Assembly (NCBI GenBank): GCA_025362165.1
Contig: JANYHY010000269.1
Coordinates: 1 to 5,090 of the forward strand
Direction: 5' to 3'
Length of the DNA stretch: 5,090 bases
Source: Myxococcales bacterium
GTDB lineage: Bacteria; Myxococcota_A; Polyangia; Polyangiales; Polyangiaceae
This document shows, piece by piece, positions 1 through 4,155 of this stretch. Each line of letters opens with the position of its first letter. Positions within the stretch are counted from its first letter, which is position 1. The notes beneath the pieces are model-generated. The model was not told where the DNA came from. It was given only the letters and a program-made list of their open reading frames with translations, and did no database searches. Position numbers and translations under genes: made by a program.

Positions 1-941
1 CACGTGCGATCTCCGCGCTGGTCGATGGAGAGGATTCGCGCGTCTTCACCGTCGATGTCTGCGTCGTTGGAGACGTCAGCGACGATGAGTCCAGAGACCA
101 CGACGAGCGCGCGGCCCGCGTCTTCCTCGAAGCGCGAGACAGGCGCGTCGGCCGAGGGGTTCTTCGTCGAACGGATCTCGTCGAAAGCGGCGAACGACTC
201 CCCGTCGTCGGTCGAGCGTAGGACTCGCCCGCCCTCCAACACCGCATCGAGCACACCCTTCGCTGCGGACAGCTCAGCCACGTCACCCACCAGACCCTTC
301 GCTGCCGGGTCTCTAGAGGTGCCGCGCTCGTCGAGCCACACGAGCTTCTTGGCGAATACGAACGCGCCACCGTCTGCTGCCGCGATCGCAGACACGCTAT
401 CCATCGCGTGCGCGAGGACGAGCTCCCACGGGTGCGGGCTCCACGAGAGACCGTCGCCAGAGTCCACGAGCCGATCGAAGAAGCCTTCATCGGCGTGCTC
501 GGCTTCGTCATCAGCGTCCAGCGGCGGCAAGTCCTCGGCGCGAAGCTCCTCGCCCTCCTCATCGAGCCCCTCTTCGCCGCCGTCCTTCGTCGAGATGTCA
601 GGCGCGTCTTCGTCGATGCTGAAGTCGTCCTCGTCGATGCCGGGTGCGTCGTCGCCGGGCGCGAACGGGGCTGCATCGCCGTCGAAATGAGCGACTTCGT
701 CAGGTGCGTCTTTGGGGCCATCGTCGTCGTCGCCGATCGCGCTCGATTCTTCTGCGCCGAAGTCCTCGTCCTCCATGGGATCGTCCTCCCCCGTGCTGTC
801 GTCGAGCGCGGTGGCCCCGTCTTCTGGGGCGCCCTCGAGCTCGTCGTCGTCGTCCTCGGCCTGCTCCTCGCTCTCTCCGTCGAGTAGCGGCAGCGGGTCG
901 AGCTCGTCGTCCTCTTCAATCGTCTTCGGAACCTCGCGCAC
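1..941 (-). CDS. Hyperacidic protein with an Asp-box (BNR) motif, C-terminus beyond the left edge
   Basis: I do not recognise a named family. Reading right to left from a GTG at 941-939, the frame stays open for 313 codons and runs off the left edge. Residues about 9-152 are dominated by Asp and Glu (runs such as EEDDELD, EDDDDELE, IDEDDFSIDED) with LPLLDGE and LPPLDAD islands. From about 154 the composition becomes globular (FFDRLVDSGDGLSWSPHPWE), and STDDGESF at 243-250 (192-215) fits the Asp-box pattern S-x-D-x-G-x-x-[W/F] of BNR/sialidase-type beta-propellers. GTG 941 is the first possible start after an in-frame TGA; GGTGGA lies just 3 nt upstream. ATG 776 (residue 56) has a better-spaced GGAGGA and is an alternative start. 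No signal peptide or membrane segment is seen. The propeller assignment is inference from one visible motif, because the rest lies outside the window. Confidence 0.8.
   Translation of the reverse strand, partial: MREVPKTIEEDDELDPLPLLDGESEEQAEDDDDELEGAPEDGATALDDSTGEDDPMEDEDFGAEESSAIGDDDDGPKDAPDEVAHFDGDAAPFAPGDDAPGIDEDDFSIDEDAPDISTKDGGEEGLDEEGEELRAEDLPPLDADDEAEHADEGFFDRLVDSGDGLSWSPHPWELVLAHAMDSVSAIAAADGGAFVFAKKLVWLDERGTSRDPAAKGLVGDVAELSAAKGVLDAVLEGGRVLRSTDDGESFAAFDEIRSTKNPSADAPVSRFEEDAGRALVVVSGLIVADVSNDADIDGEDARILSIDQRGDRT
690..905 (-). repeat. GAC/GAG-rich low-complexity tract
   Basis: The plus strand shows repeated TCG/TCC triplets here (for example at 720-731 and 841-857). Read on the minus strand these are GAC and GAG codons of the acidic gene. 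This is codon-level low complexity rather than a clean tandem repeat. It also creates long open frames on the opposite strand rich in Ser or Val/Leu, which should not be taken as genes. Confidence 0.6.
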
Positions 942-1045
942 GCGTCCACCATAGCTCGCCGTCGGCCGCGGGACACACCTGACTCAAAAGCCACACGGGC
1001 ACTCACGCGAAAACACCAAAATAGGCCGAACACCGCGGCGGCACA

Positions 1046-1072
1046 GCTCGTGCTCTACCCATGAGCATGAGC
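1046..1072 (+). other. Hairpin in the divergent intergenic region
   Basis: GCTCGTGCTC (1046-1055) pairs with GAGCATGAGC (1063-1072) around a 7-base loop, TACCCAT. Nine pairs are Watson-Crick and one (1050/1068) is G-U in a plus-strand transcript. In a minus-strand transcript that pair would be a C-A mismatch, so the plus RNA is favoured. No T tract follows, so it is not a classical terminator. It lies between the divergent acidic-protein gene and rimK and encloses the ATG of a doubtful small ORF at 1061. An RNA structure in the rimK leader is possible, as is a protein-binding dyad. Confidence 0.45.
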
Positions 1073-1162
1073 CCTCGAGCCCACACACTGCTTCGTGTCG
1101 CGGCCGTCACCGCGATCGCCATGGCGCACTATTGGCAAACGCTCTTCTCTGACGCGCGCTGA
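1061..1162 (+). CDS. Possible 33-residue small hydrophobic protein
   Basis: ATG at 1061 opens 33 codons ending in TGA at 1160-1162, 29 bases before rimK. The peptide begins MSMSPRAHTLLR and continues with a moderately hydrophobic stretch (VAAVTAIAMAHYW) that could be a single membrane helix, then ends LFSDAR. There is no Shine-Dalgarno sequence, and the start codon sits in the loop and arm of the 1046-1072 hairpin. Third codon positions are mostly G/C but no more than background would give. I recognise no family. It may be a leader peptide for rimK or simply a chance frame. Confidence 0.2.
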   Translation: MSMSPRAHTLLRVAAVTAIAMAHYWQTLFSDAR

Positions 1163-1170
1163 GCCGATAC

Positions 1171-1190
1171 GTTGCCGGTAGTCCGACAAC
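1171..1190. promoter_or_regulatory. Small inverted repeat abutting the rimK start codon
   Basis: GTTGCCGG (1171-1178) and CCGACAAC (1183-1190) form an 8-bp dyad with one mismatch and a 4-base loop, ending two bases before the rimK ATG. It takes the place where a ribosome binding site would be expected, and no purine-rich Shine-Dalgarno sequence is visible. It could be an operator or a structure affecting translation. It is short enough to be chance. Confidence 0.25.
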
Positions 1191-1191
1191 G

Positions 1192-2187
1192 ATGCGCCTA
1201 CTCATTCTCTCTCGAAGCGCCACTCTCTACTCGACCAGCCGCCTCGTCTTGGCAGCGCGCGCGCGAGGTCATGAGGTGACGGTCGCCGATCCGCTCGATT
1301 TTCACGTGGTCGTATCCCGGGGCCGACCGTCGATGTTCCACGGCGCGGGGCCGGTGCCGCCGGTCGATCTCGTGCTGCCGCGGATCGGAGCGTCGATCAC
1401 CAACTACGGCCTCGCGGTGGTGCGGCAGTTCGACATGATGGGCGTGCCGGTGCTCAACACCGCCATCGCGATCGCGCGATCACGCGACAAGCTGCGCGCC
1501 CTGCAGCTCCTCACCAAGAGGGACATCGACGTGCCCGCCACCGTGTGCGCGCGCACCCCTGACTCAATCGAGCTCGCGCTCTCGCTGATCGGCGGGGCTC
1601 CTGCGATCGTCAAGCTCCAGCAAGGCACGCAGGGGATAGGCACGATGATCGCCGACACGCCCCAGGCCGTGAGCTCTCTGCTCGAGACTCTCTGGGCGAT
1701 GGGCCAAGACATCATCTTGCAGGAGTACATCGTCGAGTCGAAGGGCCGTGATTTACGGGCGATCGTCGTCGGTAAGCGGGTTGTGGCGTGCATGCGACGC
1801 CAAGCACGCGCAGGTGAGTTTCGCTCGAACCTGCACCGCGGCGGGCTGGGTGTGCGCGTTCGGCTCGAACCTCGCTACGCGCAGGCAGCGGTCGCCGCCG
1901 TGAAGGTCATGGGCCTCGAGGTCGCGGGCGTCGACATGCTCGAGGCCAAGAGCGGCCCCAAGATCCTCGAGATCAACAGCTCACCTGGGCTCGAGGGGAT
2001 CGAGAAGACGAGCGGCGTGGACGTCGCGGGCGCGATCATCGATCACGCCGAGCGCTTCATGGCCAAACGCGCCAAGCGTCGCGCGAGCAAAGGAGACATC
2101 GCCATCGAGCACGAACGCAGGCCTCGCCGCATGCGCAGCTCGACGTCGGCTGGCAGCGCACCTCGCCTTCGCACGAAGGGCACCTGA
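1192..2187 (+). CDS. rimK: RimK-type ATP-grasp ligase (ribosomal protein S6--L-glutamate ligase family)
   Basis: RimK enzymes use ATP to add glutamate to the C-terminus of ribosomal protein S6 and can also make short poly-glutamate; they act in the cytosol. The 331-residue product aligns along its length with E. coli RimK (about 300 residues). Matches include the N-terminal ILSR..TLYS, LPRIG..ITNYG (62-73), ARSRDKLRALQLL (95-107, Lys100), IVKLQQGTQGIG (139-150, Lys141), LQEYI (176-180), FRSNLHRGG (210-218) and the metal-binding GVDML...LEINSSPGLEGIEK (246-272, with Asp248, Glu260, Asn262). All expected ATP-grasp residues are present, so it should be active. Residues 291-331 are an Arg/Lys-rich extension absent from E. 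coli RimK. The S6 gene is not nearby, so the true acceptor is inferred. No clear Shine-Dalgarno sequence precedes the ATG. The stop codon overlaps the next gene. Confidence 0.95.
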   Translation: MRLLILSRSATLYSTSRLVLAARARGHEVTVADPLDFHVVVSRGRPSMFHGAGPVPPVDLVLPRIGASITNYGLAVVRQFDMMGVPVLNTAIAIARSRDKLRALQLLTKRDIDVPATVCARTPDSIELALSLIGGAPAIVKLQQGTQGIGTMIADTPQAVSSLLETLWAMGQDIILQEYIVESKGRDLRAIVVGKRVVACMRRQARAGEFRSNLHRGGLGVRVRLEPRYAQAAVAAVKVMGLEVAGVDMLEAKSGPKILEINSSPGLEGIEKTSGVDVAGAIIDHAERFMAKRAKRRASKGDIAIEHERRPRRMRSSTSAGSAPRLRTKGT

Positions 2188-2189
2188 TG
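2175..2189 (+). promoter_or_regulatory. Ribosome binding site and TGATG coupling between rimK and the next gene
   Basis: GAAGGG (2175-2180) lies 6 nt before the ATG at 2187-2189. The rimK stop TGA (2185-2187) shares its A with that ATG. The arrangement fixes the downstream start and implies translational coupling on one mRNA. Confidence 0.7.
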
Positions 2190-2951
2190 CTGCGGGTCGC
2201 CAATGAAGGCTCTCTGGTGATCTGGACGCTCGACCGACCGGAGACCAAGAACGCGCTCGATGCAGCGACCATGGACGCGCTGCACTTCGCTATTGTTGCA
2301 GCGCAACAAAACACGGGTCTCCGCGCGGCCATCCTGACGGGGGCGAACGGCGCGTTCGCGTCAGGCGGAGATCTCAACGAGCTTCGAGGGAAGACTTCAC
2401 GCGCCGACGCAGAGTCGCTCTCGGATCGCGGAGACGGGCTGTGCCGCGCGCTCGAGGATCTCGCTGTTCCAATCATCTGCGTGCTGCCAGGGCCAGCGCT
2501 CGGCGGCGGCGCGGAGCTCGCGATGGCTTGCGATCTGCGCGTCGCCGAAGCCGGCAGCACGATCGGCTTCGTCCAGTCGCGCATGGGCGTCACGCCCGCT
2601 TGGGGGACCACCTCGCGACTGCTGTCGATCGTGGGCTCCTCCCGTGCTTCGAGGCTCCTGCTGACCGCCGCCCCAGTCACCGCAGATCAGGCGCAAGCGC
2701 TCGGGCTGGTAGACGAGGTCACCCAACAGGGCGGTGGGATCGACATCGCGCGCGCTTGGGTTCATGCGATCACACAGTGCTCGCCAACGGCGACGGCGCG
2801 CACCAAGGCGCTGTTGGTCCACGCTCGAAGAGGACCCTACGAGCGCGTGCGGCCCAAGGAGCGTGAGGCCTTCGTAGACACCTGGACGGGTCCGGATCAC
2901 GTGGACGCCGTCGAGGCATACTTCGAGCGGCGGCGGCCACGCTGGGTCTGA
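2187..2951 (+). CDS. Enoyl-CoA hydratase/isomerase (crotonase) family protein, ECHDC1-like decarboxylase signature
   Basis: This is a 254-residue crotonase-fold protein of normal length, so it acts on an acyl-CoA thioester. Visible landmarks are LDRPETKNALD (15-25), the CoA/oxyanion segment FASGGDLNEL (57-66), and the second oxyanion loop PGPALGGGAELAMACDLRVAE (101-121). Glu110 corresponds to the first catalytic Glu (rat Glu144). The second catalytic Glu (rat Glu164, 20 residues on) is Gln130 here, so ordinary hydration is doubtful. The segment FVQSRMGVTPAWGTTSRL (128-145) and the C-terminal KEREAF..TW.GP.H..AVEA resemble, from memory, animal ECHDC1 ethylmalonyl-CoA decarboxylase (FVHKEMGI.PSWGG..RL). 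A role in decarboxylating a stray malonyl-type CoA is therefore an attractive inference; hydratase or isomerase activity is the alternative. The start is fixed by the TGATG overlap with rimK and a GAAGGG ribosome site. Confidence 0.9.
   Translation: MLRVANEGSLVIWTLDRPETKNALDAATMDALHFAIVAAQQNTGLRAAILTGANGAFASGGDLNELRGKTSRADAESLSDRGDGLCRALEDLAVPIICVLPGPALGGGAELAMACDLRVAEAGSTIGFVQSRMGVTPAWGTTSRLLSIVGSSRASRLLLTAAPVTADQAQALGLVDEVTQQGGGIDIARAWVHAITQCSPTATARTKALLVHARRGPYERVRPKEREAFVDTWTGPDHVDAVEAYFERRRPRWV
2293..2309. promoter_or_regulatory. Perfect 17-bp palindrome TTGTTGC-AGC-GCAACAA inside the crotonase-family gene
   Basis: TTGTTGC (2293-2299) and GCAACAA (2303-2309) are exact reverse complements around AGC. 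The core TGTTGC-N3-GCA is the same as in the two repeats upstream of the phaR-like gene, and TGTTGCAGCGCA is identical to the copy at 4247. It lies in codons 36-41 (IVAAQQ), so coding constraint may explain it. A secondary binding site for the PhaR-like regulator is possible. Confidence 0.35.
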
Positions 2952-2960
2952 CGAGACCGA

Positions 2961-2974
2961 TGTTGCAGTGCAGC
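2961..2974. promoter_or_regulatory. Putative PhaR operator, copy 1 (TGTTGCAGTGCAGC)
   Basis: TTGCAGTGCAG (2963-2973) differs at one base from CTGC-N3-GCAG, the TGC-rich half-dyad motif I recall for PhaR of Paracoccus and Rhodobacter. It repeats as TGTTGC-N3-GCAGC 38 bases downstream. It lies between the stop of the crotonase-family gene and the phaR-like start, where autoregulation would be expected. Confidence 0.5.
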
Positions 2975-2998
2975 CGTCGGCGCTCAGTCAAGGCGAAT

Positions 2999-3012
2999 TG
3001 TTGCGCTGCAGC
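2999..3012. promoter_or_regulatory. Putative PhaR operator, copy 2 (TGTTGCGCTGCAGC)
   Basis: This matches copy 1 at all 11 defined positions of TGTTGC-N3-GCAGC. Its centre lies about 54 bases upstream of the phaR-like GTG and just upstream of the candidate -35 box at 3025. Two matched half-dyads in a 108-base gap are better than expected by chance. Confidence 0.5.
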
Positions 3013-3024
3013 ATAGAACGCACA

Positions 3025-3053
3025 TTGCACGACCTCCAGCCGCGAGATACAAC
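3025..3053 (+). promoter_or_regulatory. Candidate sigma-70-type promoter for the phaR-like gene
   Basis: TTGCAC (3025-3030) and TACAAC (3048-3053) are separated by 17 bases and match the -35 and -10 consensus at four positions each. A start point about 7 bases past the -10 would fall on the GTG at 3060. The transcript would then be leaderless, consistent with the absence of a good Shine-Dalgarno sequence. Confidence 0.35.
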
Positions 3054-3059
3054 GCCGCG

Positions 3060-3587
3060 GTGACCCCACTCCTCGTCAAGAAGTACGCGAACCGGCGCCT
3101 CTACGACACCGAGGCGAGCTGTTACATCACGAACGCAGAGCTAGCGGCGCGCGTGCGCGCTGGGCGTGACGTGCGTGTCCTGGACGCCAAGACGGACGAG
3201 GACCTCACACAGCCCACGCTCGTACAGCTCCTCGTGGATGGCAACCGCGCGCATTCGCTGCCCGTGCCGCTCTTGCTGCAGCTCGTCCGCCTCGGGGATG
3301 ATGCGCTCGCCGAGTTTTACGGCCGATACATGACGTGGGCGCTCGAGGTGTACTTCACGGTGAAGCAGCGCGCACCCACGAGCATCAACCCGTTCGCGCA
3401 GATGCCCTTCGACGTTGGCGGCGCTCTCACGCGCATGTTCATGGGCGGCAGCGGCGCAATCACCCCTCCCCCAGATCCGCCGGAGAGCAACGCCGAGCTC
3501 GCGAGCCTTCGCCGCGACCTGGAGCAGATCAAGCGCAGTCTAGGTGGCCGCGCGAAGAAGAAGAAGACTCAGAAGAGCGCGCGCTGA
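3060..3587 (+). CDS. phaR: PHA/PHB accumulation regulator, DNA-binding (PhaR-like)
   Basis: PhaR proteins bind DNA upstream of phasin and PHA genes, and often their own promoter, and are released when they bind PHA granules. The 175-residue product starts LLVKKYANRRLYDTEASCYIT and continues through VRVLDAKTDEDLTQPTLVQLLVD (38-60). This is the highly characteristic PHB/PHA accumulation regulator DNA-binding domain (PHB_acc_N). A helical segment LLLQLVRLGDDALAEFYGRYMTWALEVYFTVKQR follows and fits the PHB accumulation regulatory domain. The remainder is a Pro-rich linker, a short predicted coiled coil (NAELASLRRDLEQIKRSL) and a Lys-rich tail (RAKKKKTQKSAR). The GTG start is supported by domain position, as family members begin only a few residues before the KKYxNRRLYDT motif. 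No phaC, phaP or phaZ is adjacent except the esterase gene at 4153. Twin TGTTGC-N3-GCAGC elements upstream suggest autoregulation. The domain call is firm; the link to PHA in this organism is inferred. Confidence 0.93.
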   Translation: MTPLLVKKYANRRLYDTEASCYITNAELAARVRAGRDVRVLDAKTDEDLTQPTLVQLLVDGNRAHSLPVPLLLQLVRLGDDALAEFYGRYMTWALEVYFTVKQRAPTSINPFAQMPFDVGGALTRMFMGGSGAITPPPDPPESNAELASLRRDLEQIKRSLGGRAKKKKTQKSAR

Positions 3588-3592
3588 TCTCC

Positions 3593-3609
3593 ATGGTGCG
3601 ACGCACCAT
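3593..3609. terminator. Dyad in the convergent gap, possible bidirectional terminator
   Basis: ATGGTGCG (3593-3600) and CGCACCAT (3602-3609) are perfect complements around a single A. In RNA this gives a stem of about 6 bp with a 5-base loop. It fills most of the 28 bases between the phaR-like stop (3587) and the stop of the minus-strand gene (3616), the usual place for a shared terminator. Neither strand has a T tract after it, so intrinsic termination would be weak. Confidence 0.45.
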
Positions 3610-3615
3610 TCATCG

Positions 3616-4071
3616 TCACGGGTGGGAGAACACAGCACCATCGGCTGGGAGCGCAGGATCGATGACGACGCGCACGACGGTCTGATCGCTCGCGAGCGCA
3701 GTCGTGTTGCCCAGGCAATTGTCGGCGTACGTTATCGCGCTGCGGGACGCGTCCCGCTGGGTGGCGAGCAAGCGCAGCAGCCTACGCGCCTCTACCAGGT
3801 CGTCGGCATCGATCGCGACGAGCGCAAGGCGCACCTGCTCGCGTCCGATGCGAACGGTCGCGTCGGCACGGCTGAGCGCCGAGTCGAGGCACCTAATGGC
3901 GTCCGGCTTGGCGTGTGCGTTGCGGGCGTTTTGCAGAGCGCTCTGCGCTCGATGCGCGTTGCCCTGCATCGTGCGCAGCTGCCCCTCGGCCTCTTCACGC
4001 ATGGGCGAATCCGCAAGAGCGGCTGAGCCGAGCAGCATCAAGCCGACGGCAATAAACACTCGCATCGTCAT
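3616..4071 (-). CDS. Small exported alpha-helical protein with two cysteines, unknown function
   Basis: The 151-residue product begins MTMRVFIAVGLMLLGSAALA-DSP, a textbook Sec signal peptide with likely cleavage after Ala20, so it should be periplasmic. The mature part is mostly charged and helical, with Ala/Leu/Arg-rich stretches 25-54 and 62-116. It has two cysteines, CLDSALSRADATVR (Cys61) and YADNCLG (Cys119), which could form a disulfide closing a helical hairpin. The tail (VVRVVIDPALPADG) looks extended. The pattern resembles small secreted hypothetical proteins of myxobacteria with CL...(about 55 residues)...CLG spacing, from memory only. The ATG at 4071 is preferred over 4065 and 4104: it gives a normal signal peptide and has GGAA 6 nt upstream. 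It is divergent from the esterase gene (81-base gap) and convergent with the phaR-like gene. Confidence 0.8.
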   Translation of the reverse strand: MTMRVFIAVGLMLLGSAALADSPMREEAEGQLRTMQGNAHRAQSALQNARNAHAKPDAIRCLDSALSRADATVRIGREQVRLALVAIDADDLVEARRLLRLLATQRDASRSAITYADNCLGNTTALASDQTVVRVVIDPALPADGAVFSHP

Positions 4072-4074
4072 TGT

Positions 4075-4104
4075 ATGTTCCGATGCAAACGCGCCACAGA
4101 ACAT
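4075..4104. promoter_or_regulatory. Inverted repeat ATGTTC-N18-GAACAT in the divergent gap
   Basis: ATGTTC (4075-4080) and GAACAT (4099-4104) are exact 6-bp inverted arms with 18 bases between them, inside the 81-base gap between the divergent helical-protein and esterase genes. Its position fits a shared operator. The arms are short and no promoter is clear on either strand, so support is weak. Confidence 0.2.
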
Positions 4105-4140
4105 TCATGGCCACCCGTGTCCCTCGTTCGCTTTGGTGCT

Positions 4141-4155
4141 AAGAGGCGCCGCATG
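4141..4155 (+). promoter_or_regulatory. Ribosome binding site of the esterase gene
   Basis: AAGAGG (4141-4146) precedes the ATG at 4153 by 6 bases. This site, together with the lipoprotein signal that begins directly at that ATG, decides the start. Confidence 0.65.

Noticed and set aside
255..305. 12-base direct repeat ACCCTTCGCTGC (255-266 and 294-305)
   Set aside because: It encodes a repeated AAKG in the minus-strand protein. A 12-mer repeat is expected about once in 5 kb by chance.
4..690. Long plus-strand open frame rich in Ser
   Set aside because: It is the antisense of the GAC/GAG-rich acidic gene on the minus strand. The Ser content is produced by TCG/TCC triplets and no domain is recognisable.
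408..887. Plus-strand frame that looks like a hydrophobic membrane protein
   Set aside because: Val/Leu runs arise because GAC/GAG codons read in antisense as GTC/CTC. It has no independent support and lies wholly within the acidic gene.
3933..3946. Perfect 14-bp palindrome GCAGAGCGCTCTGC
   Set aside because: It lies inside the coding region of the helical protein, and a palindrome of this length is not rare in 5 kb of GC-rich DNA.
3959..3969. TTGC-N3-GCA core in the helical-protein gene
   Set aside because: It matches only the short core and lacks the flanking bases shared by the other elements. The core alone is expected by chance.
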